Shown piece by piece: positions 1-7,161 of a stretch of 12,755 nucleotides of DNA; positions within the stretch are counted from its first letter, which is position 1; each line of letters begins with the position of its first letter. Both the position numbers and the translations under genes were made by a program. Below the pieces are notes generated by a model. It saw only the letters and a program-made list of their open reading frames with translations, was not told where the DNA came from and did no database searches. The stretch lies in contig JAIYAA010000120.1 of assembly GCA_027489295.1 (NCBI GenBank), forward strand, positions 1-12,755, given 5' to 3'. The stretch is from Sphingomonadales bacterium (GTDB lineage: Bacteria; Pseudomonadota; Alphaproteobacteria; Sphingomonadales; Sphingomonadaceae).

Positions 1-215
1 AGCGTCTTGTCGCTGGAAAGCTTGCGCATGCCCACGCTCTCGGCCTTGTTGGTCGGCACGCGGAGCGTCATTTTCTCTTTTTCGAAACGCAGGACGTAAA
101 GTTCGAGCTGCATTCCAGCAATTTCCTGCTTCTGCAGCTCGATCACACGGCCAACGCCGTGCTTGGGGTAAACGACATAATCGCCGACATCGAAGGACAG
201 CGCCTTTGCAGCCAT
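1..215 (-). CDS. carD: CarD family transcriptional regulator (5' part, cut by window edge)
   Basis: This is the first 71 codons of a leftward gene that runs off the window. The N-terminus begins MAAKALSFDVGDYVVYPKHG and continues with GVGRVIELQKQEIAG and LELYVLRFEKEKMTLRVP. This is the Tudor-like RNA-polymerase-interacting domain of the CarD/CdnL family. Members bind the RNAP beta subunit and stabilise open promoter complexes, especially at rRNA and growth-related promoters; the C-terminal DNA-contacting helices lie outside the window. The ATG at 213-215 was chosen because the family domain starts right after it; a modest AAAGG lies about nine bases upstream. It follows fdxA on the same strand after a 255-base gap, which is long enough for its own promoter. 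Family identity is clear. Anything about the missing C-terminus is unknown. Confidence 0.93.
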   Translation of the reverse strand, partial: MAAKALSFDVGDYVVYPKHGVGRVIELQKQEIAGMQLELYVLRFEKEKMTLRVPTNKAESVGMRKLSSDKT

Positions 216-357
216 GTGCGAGGAACCTTTCGTGAATTACCGGCCCCGGTTGGATTGCGGACCCCGCCCAGGCGCGCGGTACGCGGCGGACGGGAAAACA
301 CGGGGCATACGCTAGCGTCTCCGGGCGAAGGCGAGTCTTTCTACCTTCGTCGCGCAC

Positions 358-385
358 TATTTAACACGCTCGTAATAAAATTACC
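358..385 (-). promoter_or_regulatory. AT-rich patch with small inverted repeat upstream of carD
   Basis: Within the 216-470 gap this is the only clearly AT-rich stretch in GC-rich surroundings. It contains a five-base inverted repeat, GTAAT (372-376) and ATTAC (380-384), separated by AAA. It also holds TTAA-N7-GTAA (361-375), one mismatch from a CtrA box. It could be the carD promoter or operator, or part of the fdxA 3' region. No good -35/-10 pair was found, so the role is inference. The rest of the gap shows no convincing gene. Confidence 0.25.
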
Positions 386-470
386 AGTGAAAGGTCACCC
401 GCACCGCGCAGAAATCCATGCGCATGCTCCATTTCGGGCCGCTCACGCCGCGCAGCAGGGCTGCCGACGC

Positions 471-809
471 TCAGTCGCCCGAGCCGGGGTTCGGCGAGAA
501 ATATTTGTCGAACTTGTCGGTCTCGGCCTTCATCGCATCGGCGTCGGCCGGCGCTTCGCCCTTGACCGTGATGTTCGGCCACTGCTCCGAATAGGTCCGG
601 TTGAGCTCGAGCCACTTTTCCAGGCCGTTCTCGGTATCCGGCAGGATCGCCTCGGCCGGGCATTCCGGTTCGCACACGCCGCAATCGATGCATTCGCTCG
701 GATTGATGACGAGCATGTTCTCGCCTTCGTAGAAACAGTCGACCGGACAGACCTCGACACAGTCCATGTACTTGCACCGGATGCATGCGTCGGTGACGAC
801 ATAGGTCAT
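471..809 (-). CDS. fdxA: Seven-iron ferredoxin FdxA (3Fe-4S / 4Fe-4S)
   Basis: This is a 112-residue cytoplasmic low-potential electron carrier. All cluster cysteines of the FdxA / Azotobacter ferredoxin I type are present. C9, C17 and C50 match the 3Fe-4S ligands, and C21, C40, C43 and C46 match the 4Fe-4S ligands; the non-ligand cysteines C12 and C25 are also conserved. After the cluster domain comes an acidic tail of about 60 residues, as in full-length family members, so the gene is intact. The ATG at 807-809 gives the canonical MTYVV start, with AAGGA about 11 bases upstream. It lies 67 bases downstream of the S4-protein gene on the same strand and probably shares its transcript. Redox partners cannot be read from the sequence; this class is often linked to reductases and oxidative-stress adaptation. 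Confidence 0.97.
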   Translation of the reverse strand: MTYVVTDACIRCKYMDCVEVCPVDCFYEGENMLVINPSECIDCGVCEPECPAEAILPDTENGLEKWLELNRTYSEQWPNITVKGEAPADADAMKAETDKFDKYFSPNPGSGD

Positions 810-876
810 TGGGAAAACGGTCCTTGGTTGCGAACGATCAATGCGGGGGTCCTGCTATGCGCGGCCGGGGCTCACG

Positions 877-1188
877 TCAATCGCCGGACATCTCCTGAAC
901 GCCGCGATCGGTGACGAGATCCTCGTAGCAGGCACGCGCCTCCCCCGGTGGGCCACGGCGGATGGGCAATGCCTCGACGCGGAGGACCCGCACCTTGCCC
1001 TGGATCGGGAAGGCCAGGATCGCGCCGATGCGCACGGAGGCAGACGAGCGCTCCACGCGCCGGCCATCGATCCGCAGCAGGCCCTTCTCGCACAGCGCCT
1101 GCGCGGCGCTTCGCGTCTTCACGATCCGCGCGTACCATAAGAAGCGATCGAGCCGCATGGCGGGGCCATGGCCGGGCGCCTCAGCCAT
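877..1188 (-). CDS. S4-domain RNA-binding protein (Hsp15/HslR-like)
   Basis: This is a small 103-residue protein. Residues 11-57 form an S4 RNA-binding fold: MRLDRFLWYARIVKTRS, then an AAQALCEKGLLRIDGRRVERSS segment that carries the loop-strand RNA contact surface. The C-terminal half has the GKVRVLRVEALPIRRGP pattern seen in the heat-shock protein Hsp15 (HslR), which binds free 50S subunits carrying nascent chains. The E. coli protein is about 130 residues and has a longer basic tail that is missing here. The ATG at 1186-1188 overlaps the last eight bases of the upstream helicase gene, which suggests translational coupling. A second ATG at 1156-1158 starts exactly at the S4 domain and cannot be excluded; neither has a strong Shine-Dalgarno. 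The pairing with an RNA helicase supports a role in RNA or ribosome handling, but the substrate is inferred. Confidence 0.88.
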   Translation of the reverse strand: MAEAPGHGPAMRLDRFLWYARIVKTRSAAQALCEKGLLRIDGRRVERSSASVRIGAILAFPIQGKVRVLRVEALPIRRGPPGEARACYEDLVTDRGVQEMSGD

Positions 1189-3658
1189 TGCGGAGCACCG
1201 CCAGCGCTGCAAACGCGTTTCCGGGCACCGCGACCGGCTTGGGCTTGGCAAGCGGCGTCAGGCCCTGCCAGATCCAGCGCTGCGGTGCGTCGGCATCCCC
1301 GCGCGCGGTGCGGAAGCCGAGTTGCGCCATCAGCCGCGCGATCGTATCGGGCTTGAGGCCGATCGAGGTGGCGAGTGCCGGATCGGGTGCGAACGGCTTT
1401 CGCCCCTGCCGCGCATCATGGGCCGATTGAGCGATGCGCTCGACCAAGTCGACCCGCACGGCCTGCGCGCCGAAGGGTCGGAAGCCGTGGAGGAGATCGG
1501 CACCCTTCGCATCGCGCGGCAGCACGACCGCAGCGTCCGGCGGGCCGCATTCCAATCCCATCAGCGCACGGCGACGCGTGGCGGCGCGCGGCTTGAGCAG
1601 CGCCGGCGCGAACACATCCAGCGTGCCGATCGTCATCCCGATCTTGCGCAGCCGGTGCCGGGCGGCACCATCCAGTGCCTCGATCATCCCACCGGCGGCG
1701 CGGCGCGGCAGCAGCCCGCCCTGTTCGAGGAGCGCATTGGCCAGCGCGCGCAGCGGCGCGCCGGCGGCCGACTCGCGGGTGATCGCGTCCAGCTTGGCGA
1801 GCACCGGCAGGTCGGCGGCCACGCGTTCGGCAAACCAGCGCTCCAGCCGCGCCTGCACCGCGGCCTTGGCCTGCGGGTCCAGAACGTCGAGCGCGCGATC
1901 CAGCTGCACGCGCGGACGCACCAGATTCGCACCGGGCTTGAGTAGCGCAACATCATGCCCGCGCCAGTGGATCGCGGCGCCGATCTGTACCAGCTCCGCA
2001 TCCGGCGCATCTGCCAACGCGGCGCCACGCCTGCGATACTCCCCCGCCAGTCGCTTCTCGGCCGCCGCGAGAAGCATCCGCTTGTCCCCCGCACGTGCCT
2101 CGGCCGCGACCTTGAACCGGAAACCTTCGAGCGTGCCGAGCGGATGCTCCTCGACGCTCACCTCGCCCTCGGGGCCGATCGTCACCGGCAGGGTGGAGGC
2201 GTCCGCGCCGATCTGGCGCAGCAGCACGGTCGTGCGCTTGTCGACGAAGCGCTGGGTGAGGCTGGCATGGAGCGCGTCGGACAGCTTCTCCTCGATCGCC
2301 CGCGTCCGCTCGGCCCAGTGCGCGGGCTCTTCCAGCCAGTCGGCGCGGTGGGCGATATAGGCCCAGCTGCGTGCCGCGGCGATGCGCCCCGCGAGCGTCT
2401 CGACATCGCCGCCCATATTGTCGAGCCGCTGAATCTCGTCGGCAAACCATTGGTGCGGCACATGGCCCCGCCCTTCGGAGAGATGCCCGAACAGTCTTCC
2501 CACGAAGCGTGCATGCGGATCCACGCCGAGCTTGCGGAAGTCGGGCAACCCGCAGGCCGCCCACAACCGGGCAACGGCGCGGGGCGAGCGCACCCGCGCG
2601 CGCACCCAATCCTCCTCGGCCAGCCGCTTGAGCACCGCGAGGTCGGTCGCCTGTGGTGCGGCGCGCAGCACCTCGGCCTGCGGCTTGCGCTCCAGGCTCG
2701 CGACCAGCGCGTCGATGCTGGCGAAATCGGGCTCGCCCTCGCGCCAATAGAGATGTTCGAGCCTGGGCACCTGGTGCCCTTCGATCGCCAGCACTTCCTC
2801 GGGGGTGAAGGCACTCGGCCCCTCCTCGTGGAGCGCGCCGAAGGTGCCGTCCTTCTGGTGCCGCCCGGCGCGACCGGCGATCTGCGCCATCTCGGCGATG
2901 GTCAGCCGACGCTGGCGGCGCCCGTCGAACTTGTGGAGCGAGGCGAAGGCGACATGGTGCACGTCCATGTTGAGCCCCATGCCGATCGCGTCGGTAGCGA
3001 CGAGATAGTCGACCTCGCCCGCCTGGAACATCGCCACCTGGGCGTTGCGCGTGCGGGGCGACAACGCCCCCATCACCACCGCCGCGCCACCGCGCAGCCG
3101 CCGCAGCGCCTCCGCCACCGCATAGACTTCCTCCGCCGAGAAGGCGACGATCGCCGAGCGACGCGGCAGGCGGGACAGTTTCTTGGCGCCCGCATAGCTC
3201 AGCGTCGAAAAGCGCGGTCGGCCGACGATCTCGGCCTCGGGCACCAGCGCCTTGAGCATCGGCCGCAGGCTGTCCGAGCCGAGGATCATCGTCTCCTCGC
3301 GACCCCGCGCGCGCAACAGGCGATCGGTGAAGACATGGCCGCGTTCCGGATCGGCACCCAATTGCGCCTCGTCGAGAGCGACGAACGCGGTTTCGCGCTC
3401 CAGCGGCATGCTCTCGGCCGTGCAGCAGAACCAGCGCGCCTTGGGCGGCAGGATCTTTTCCTCGCCGGTGATCAGCGCGACCTCGGTCGGGCCCTTCATC
3501 CGGACGACGCGGTCATACACCTCGCGCGCCAGCAACCGCAGCGGGAAGCCGATCATGCCGCTGGCATGGCCACACATCCGCTCGACGGCGAGGTGGGTCT
3601 TGCCGGTATTGGTGGGCCCCAGCACTGCCGTGACGGGCGAACGGGCGAACTGGCTCAT
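1181..3658 (-). CDS. SUV3-like DExH RNA helicase
   Basis: This 825-residue superfamily 2 helicase resembles mitochondrial SUV3 and its alphaproteobacterial relatives. Motif I is GPTNTGKT (14-21), motif II is DEAQ (96-99), motif III is GSDS (127-130), motif V is ATDAIGMGLN (221-230) and motif VI is QIAGRAGR (259-266). The two RecA-like domains fill roughly residues 8-280. The remaining 540 residues are the long helicase-associated C-terminal region, with no cysteine cluster or other recognisable domain seen. SUV3 proteins unwind RNA and work with PNPase or RNase II-type nucleases in RNA decay; that role is inferred here. The ATG at 3656-3658 leads straight into the motif I strand and has only a weak purine-rich stretch upstream. 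It overlaps the S4-protein gene by eight bases and diverges from the M23 peptidase gene across a 234-base region that probably holds both promoters. Confidence 0.93.
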   Translation of the reverse strand: MSQFARSPVTAVLGPTNTGKTHLAVERMCGHASGMIGFPLRLLAREVYDRVVRMKGPTEVALITGEEKILPPKARWFCCTAESMPLERETAFVALDEAQLGADPERGHVFTDRLLRARGREETMILGSDSLRPMLKALVPEAEIVGRPRFSTLSYAGAKKLSRLPRRSAIVAFSAEEVYAVAEALRRLRGGAAVVMGALSPRTRNAQVAMFQAGEVDYLVATDAIGMGLNMDVHHVAFASLHKFDGRRQRRLTIAEMAQIAGRAGRHQKDGTFGALHEEGPSAFTPEEVLAIEGHQVPRLEHLYWREGEPDFASIDALVASLERKPQAEVLRAAPQATDLAVLKRLAEEDWVRARVRSPRAVARLWAACGLPDFRKLGVDPHARFVGRLFGHLSEGRGHVPHQWFADEIQRLDNMGGDVETLAGRIAAARSWAYIAHRADWLEEPAHWAERTRAIEEKLSDALHASLTQRFVDKRTTVLLRQIGADASTLPVTIGPEGEVSVEEHPLGTLEGFRFKVAAEARAGDKRMLLAAAEKRLAGEYRRRGAALADAPDAELVQIGAAIHWRGHDVALLKPGANLVRPRVQLDRALDVLDPQAKAAVQARLERWFAERVAADLPVLAKLDAITRESAAGAPLRALANALLEQGGLLPRRAAGGMIEALDGAARHRLRKIGMTIGTLDVFAPALLKPRAATRRRALMGLECGPPDAAVVLPRDAKGADLLHGFRPFGAQAVRVDLVERIAQSAHDARQGRKPFAPDPALATSIGLKPDTIARLMAQLGFRTARGDADAPQRWIWQGLTPLAKPKPVAVPGNAFAALAVLRNG

Positions 3659-3803
3659 GTTGCTTTCAAGATCGTCGTCCGGGCGGCGTTAGGCAACTCC
3701 CTCGCACCGCTTTTCTACAGATCCGCGACGGTTGCGGCCGGTTCGGTCCCTTCACCGCACGTTCCGCACGGGTCACCGCGCAGGGAGTCCACGGGTTCCA
3801 AAC

Positions 3804-3840
3804 TTAATTTGACTTTAAGGGCATGATTCCAGAGTGATTC
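3804..3840 (+). promoter_or_regulatory. CtrA-type box and two GATTC sites upstream of the M23 peptidase
   Basis: Two TTAA half-sites (3804-3807 and 3815-3818) are separated by exactly seven bases, matching the alphaproteobacterial CtrA consensus TTAA-N7-TTAA. A -35-like TTGACT (3809-3814) lies inside the box, the arrangement expected where CtrA activates a promoter. Downstream are GATTC at 3825-3829 and 3836-3840, eleven bases apart. GANTC is the target of the cell-cycle methyltransferase CcrM and a site class read by GcrA. No convincing -10 hexamer is visible. The start codon is 53 bases past the last site. The box also lies in the shared upstream region of the divergent helicase gene. Function is inferred from motif match only. 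Confidence 0.6.
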
Positions 3841-3892
3841 GATGGACGCGCCGCTTTTGCCGCGCGCAAACGGGTCTTAGGGGCAGCACCGC

Positions 3893-5374
3893 TTGTTCTT
3901 TCGCGACGATCATGGCTCGGGCCTGGCCGGTGGCGGCGGGGGCCTGGCGCGCGCGATACCGGCGGTCGTGGTCCCGGCGCGGATCGGCAAGCGGCTGGCG
4001 ACGCTGGACCTCGTCCCCGATCTGGGTGCCGATATCGGCTCGCGCACATGGTTCCGTGGCGCGGCAACCTGCGCGGCGTTGTGCGCTGCTACCTGGATGC
4101 TGTCCCCCGGTTTCGATCGGCCGATCATCGGGATCGCGCCCGCGCCGCTGCGCGGTGAGGCGAACGAGGCGCAGCAGGCGCAGGCGATCGCGCCGCTCGC
4201 GAAAGGCGCGCGCACCGGCACCCACGTCGCCGCGACCGTCCTGGTCAAGCCGCTGACCGACACGCCGGAGCGGCCGATCATCGAGCATGAAGCGCGGCTG
4301 GGAAGCGGCACGATGCTGCGCAGCGTGCTGCAGCGCTCGGGCGTCGGCGAAGCGGATGCCGGGATCGTCGCCACCCTCGTGTCGGGCGCGATGCCGCTCG
4401 GCCAGATCCAGCGCAACACCGTGCTGGAAATGACCCTGGGCCGCCGCGTCGACACGTCGCAGCCGCGTCCCCTCGAGAAGCTTGCCTTCCGTGCCGCATT
4501 TGACCGGCGCATCGAGATTGTCCGCACGGGCGCTGCGCTGGCGATCCGGTCGATCCCGATAGCGATCGATCGCACGCCGCTGCGCGTGCAGGGCCTGATC
4601 GGATCCAGCCTCTATCGCTCCGCCCGTGCCGCCGGCGCGCCCGCCAAGGCAGTGGAAGGCTTCCTGCGCACGCTGGCCAGCCGTGTCTCGGTCTCGAAGC
4701 TGGGATCCTCGTGCAGGTTCGACATGATCCTCGGCCAGGCCCGCGCCGCCACCGGCGAGGTTCAGTACGGCCAGCTGATGGACGCAGGGGTCACCGGCTG
4801 CGCGAACGGCATCCAGCTCGCGCCCTGGGAAAGCGACGGCAAGACCGAGTGGTTCGATGCCAGCGGCACCGGCGGCCGGAATGGCATGATGAACATGCCG
4901 GTCAACGGCCGCTTCTCCTCTGCCTTCGGCATGCGGATGCACCCAATTCTCGGCTTCAACCGCATGCACAAGGGCATCGACATCGCCGCGCCCTACGGCT
5001 CACCGGTCTATGCCGCGGTCGACGGCGTCGTGCGCGTGGCAGGGGGTGCCTCGGGCTATGGCAATCTCGTGCGGATCGATCATGGCGGCGGCTTCGCCAC
5101 CGGCTATGCGCATCTCAGCAAGGTGATGGTCCGCCCCGGCCAGTCGGTGCGCAAGGGCCAGCAGATCGGCCGCAGCGGCAATTCCGGCCTGTCGACCGGC
5201 CCGCATCTGCATTTCGAAACGACCCGCAACGGCCAGGCGGTCAATCCGCGCGCGGTGTCGTTCGTGTCGGTGCGCCGCCTCACTGGCGGGGCGCTGGGCG
5301 CGTTCCGGGCGAAGCTGCACGGACTGATGGCGGTCCCCGTTGGCCACGGCGTGCAGAAGGACGCGGCGGAGTAG
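3893..5374 (+). CDS. Membrane-anchored M23 family murein metallopeptidase
   Basis: This 493-residue protein has a short cytoplasmic N-terminus, one membrane segment near residues 56-71 and a periplasmic region. The middle section (about 110-330) resembles the LysM/OapA-like and linker modules of MepM-type endopeptidases. The C-terminal lysostaphin-type domain (about 337-455) keeps the zinc and catalytic residues: H359 and D363 in MHKGID, H407 in YAHLS, and H438 and H440 in GPHLHFE. It is therefore likely active in cleaving peptidoglycan cross-links. The frame closes at a TAG at 3878-3880, so the start must lie after it. The TTG at 3893-3895, preceded by AGGGG with nine-base spacing, gives an MFFRDDHG start. 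It diverges from the helicase gene and converges on the HerA-type ATPase. The upstream CtrA-type box and GATTC sites suggest cell-cycle timing, which fits a cell-wall hydrolase. Confidence 0.92.
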   Translation: MFFRDDHGSGLAGGGGGLARAIPAVVVPARIGKRLATLDLVPDLGADIGSRTWFRGAATCAALCAATWMLSPGFDRPIIGIAPAPLRGEANEAQQAQAIAPLAKGARTGTHVAATVLVKPLTDTPERPIIEHEARLGSGTMLRSVLQRSGVGEADAGIVATLVSGAMPLGQIQRNTVLEMTLGRRVDTSQPRPLEKLAFRAAFDRRIEIVRTGAALAIRSIPIAIDRTPLRVQGLIGSSLYRSARAAGAPAKAVEGFLRTLASRVSVSKLGSSCRFDMILGQARAATGEVQYGQLMDAGVTGCANGIQLAPWESDGKTEWFDASGTGGRNGMMNMPVNGRFSSAFGMRMHPILGFNRMHKGIDIAAPYGSPVYAAVDGVVRVAGGASGYGNLVRIDHGGGFATGYAHLSKVMVRPGQSVRKGQQIGRSGNSGLSTGPHLHFETTRNGQAVNPRAVSFVSVRRLTGGALGAFRAKLHGLMAVPVGHGVQKDAAE

Positions 5375-5384
5375 ACGGTCGTCC

Positions 5385-5402
5385 TCCCAGCTTGCGCTGG
5401 GA
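5385..5402. repeat. REP-like palindrome between convergent genes
   Basis: TCCCAGC (5385-5391) and GCTGGGA (5396-5402) form a perfect seven-base stem around TTGC. It sits 10 bases after the M23 stop codon and 18 bases before the stop of the convergent ATPase gene. Palindromes with a TCCCAGC/GCTGGGA core recur in intergenic regions of sphingomonad genomes, as far as I recall; only one copy was noticed here. There is no T tract on either side, so it would be at best a weak bidirectional terminator or an mRNA 3'-end stabiliser. Confidence 0.45.
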
Positions 5403-5420
5403 CAACGGCGTACTGCTGAT

Positions 5421-7094
5421 TTATCGCCCCTGCGCCCGCCAGCGGCGGATGGTCCGCTCAATGCTCGCCTCCTCGCCGCCTGCCTCACGCCACAGCTCGG
5501 AGAAGAGCGGGTCGTCCGAGGCCGGGCGCTTCTCCGGCTCGAGATCGTCGAACAACAGTCGCACCGGCGTCGCCACGCCTTCCCCCACCGCGATACATTC
5601 CCGGTTGCGGAGCGCCGGGATCGCATCAAGGAAGCCGCGCGCACCCTCCGGCATCGCCGCGCGGACGAAGGCCTGGTCGCGCTCGTTGTTGAGCCGCATC
5701 GACAGGATGGTGCCGCACTGGGAGAGCACGCCTTCGGCGAGGTCCGAGGGTCGCTGGGTGATCAGCCCCAGCGACACCCCGTATTTGCGGCCTTCCTTGG
5801 CAATCCGGCTGAGGATCCGCCCGACCGAGGAGCCATCGGCATTGCGCTCGTTCGGCACATAGCGGTGCGCCTCTTCGCAGACGAGCAGCACCGGCCGCTT
5901 CGCCTCGCCCCGCGACCAGATCGCATAGTCGAACACCATCCGGCTGAGCACCGCGACGACGACGCTGGTGATCTCGTTCGGCACCCCCGACACGTCGATG
6001 ATCGAAATGGGCTTGCCGCCGCCGGGCAGGCGGAAGATCCGCGCGAGGAACGCCGCCATGGTGTCCGCGACGAGCATGCCTGAGAACATGAAGGCATACC
6101 GGGGATCGCCCTTCACCTCGTCGATCTTGCTCTTCAGTCGAAGATAGGGCGCCGTGTCGGTCGCCTTGTCCATCTTGCCCATGTCGAGCGTGAGGGCGTT
6201 GGTGAGGTCCGACAGGAGATAGGGCACCGGCGCATCGACGGTAAGCCTGACGATCTCCTGCCCGATCCGGTTCTTGGCGCGCGCGGCGAGCAGGCATTTG
6301 GCGAGGATGTCGGCGTCCACCTGCCGCTCGGGCCCGGCGCTGGTGAGGAACACCTCGCAATGTTCCTCGAAGTTCATCAGCCAATAGGGCAATTGCAGGT
6401 TGGATACGTCGAACAGCGCGCCGTTGTGCTGGAAGGCCCGGCCATATTCGCCGTGCGGATCGATCATCACGACATGGCCCTGGGGCGCCAGCTGGCAGAT
6501 GCGGTGCAGGATCAGCGCCGCTGCGGTCGACTTGCCGGTACCGGTGGAACCCAGCAGAGCGAAATGCTTGCCCAGCATCGCATCGACATAGAGCGCGGCA
6601 CGGATATCGCGGGTAGGATAGACGGTGCCGGCCTCGATATGCGCGCGATCCTCGGCCGCGTAGATCTGGCGCAGATCGGCAGTGTTGACCGGGAACACCT
6701 CCGCACCCGGCGTGGGATAGCGGGTGACGCCACGGCGGAAGCGGTAGAGCTTGCCGGTCAGCCGCTCCTCGTCGCCCTCGCCAAGAAAATCGATCGCCGC
6801 CGCGATCCGCTTGCCCGAGGGATCGAGCCGCGCCGTCCGGATGCTCGCGACCAGGCACGCGTTGCCCACCCGGATCTTGACCTGCGCGCCCACTTGCCCG
6901 GCATTGGCAAGAGCGGTGTCGCCGCTCCCGGCAAGCGCATCGACTTCGGCGAGATCGAGCAGCACCTGGCTGGATGCACCCGCTATCTCGAAGACCGCGC
7001 CGATCGCGCGGGGGCCGCCGGACAGGCGCGGGCCCGGCGCACTGCTGCTGCGCTCCTCGCTTTCGAACCCGCCGACGCGAAACTGGCCTTCCAT
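5421..7094 (-). CDS. HerA-type (DUF87/FtsK-HerA) DNA-translocating ATPase
   Basis: This is a 557-residue ATPase of the HerA class. The N-terminal part (about 30-130) is a HAS-barrel-like beta domain. Walker A is GSTGTGKS (182-189). Walker B lies in VLLVCEEAHR (402-411) with acidic pair E407/E408. EGRKYGV (434-440) and TQRPSDL (446-452) match the sensor and arginine-finger region of HerA hexamers. Archaeal HerA pumps DNA with the NurA nuclease during end resection; bacterial relatives occur alone or with other nucleases, and no NurA-like gene lies in this window. The ATG at 7092-7094 has GGGGGA six bases upstream. That site lies in one arm of an eight-base hairpin (7098-7127), so translation may be structure-controlled. 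It is 67 bases downstream of the Alph_Pro_TM gene on the same strand and may be read from that transcript. ATPase class is firm; the cellular task is unknown. Confidence 0.88.
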   Translation of the reverse strand: MEGQFRVGGFESEERSSSAPGPRLSGGPRAIGAVFEIAGASSQVLLDLAEVDALAGSGDTALANAGQVGAQVKIRVGNACLVASIRTARLDPSGKRIAAAIDFLGEGDEERLTGKLYRFRRGVTRYPTPGAEVFPVNTADLRQIYAAEDRAHIEAGTVYPTRDIRAALYVDAMLGKHFALLGSTGTGKSTAAALILHRICQLAPQGHVVMIDPHGEYGRAFQHNGALFDVSNLQLPYWLMNFEEHCEVFLTSAGPERQVDADILAKCLLAARAKNRIGQEIVRLTVDAPVPYLLSDLTNALTLDMGKMDKATDTAPYLRLKSKIDEVKGDPRYAFMFSGMLVADTMAAFLARIFRLPGGGKPISIIDVSGVPNEITSVVVAVLSRMVFDYAIWSRGEAKRPVLLVCEEAHRYVPNERNADGSSVGRILSRIAKEGRKYGVSLGLITQRPSDLAEGVLSQCGTILSMRLNNERDQAFVRAAMPEGARGFLDAIPALRNRECIAVGEGVATPVRLLFDDLEPEKRPASDDPLFSELWREAGGEEASIERTIRRWRAQGR

Positions 7095-7097
7095 CGT

Positions 7098-7127
7098 GCA
7101 TCCCCCAAAAAGGCGGACAGGGGATGC
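7098..7127 (-). promoter_or_regulatory. Hairpin enclosing the Shine-Dalgarno of the HerA-type gene
   Basis: GCATCCCC (7098-7105) pairs perfectly over eight bases with GGGGATGC (7120-7127), leaving a 14-base loop that contains part of a poly-T run on the mRNA strand. On the mRNA, the arm nearest the start codon is the GGGGGATGC that also forms the ribosome binding site, and the hairpin ends three bases before the ATG. The structure is visible in the sequence; control of translation is inference. Confidence 0.4.
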
Positions 7128-7161
7128 AACGGAGGGAGTTAAGACGGGGTGTGCGTACCGA

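Noticed and set aside
159..914. A 251-codon plus-strand frame across fdxA
   Set aside because: It is antisense to the cysteine-complete ferredoxin and the carD start; no ribosome site or family match was seen.
1955..3826. A 623-codon plus-strand frame opposite the helicase gene
   Set aside because: It is antisense to a helicase with all motifs intact. Its composition (His/Arg/Gln/Gly-rich) and lack of any family motif mark it as a shadow frame.
5626..7101. A 491-codon minus-strand frame starting near the HerA-type gene
   Set aside because: It overlaps the Walker A/B-bearing frame out of phase and has an Arg/Ala-rich shadow composition.
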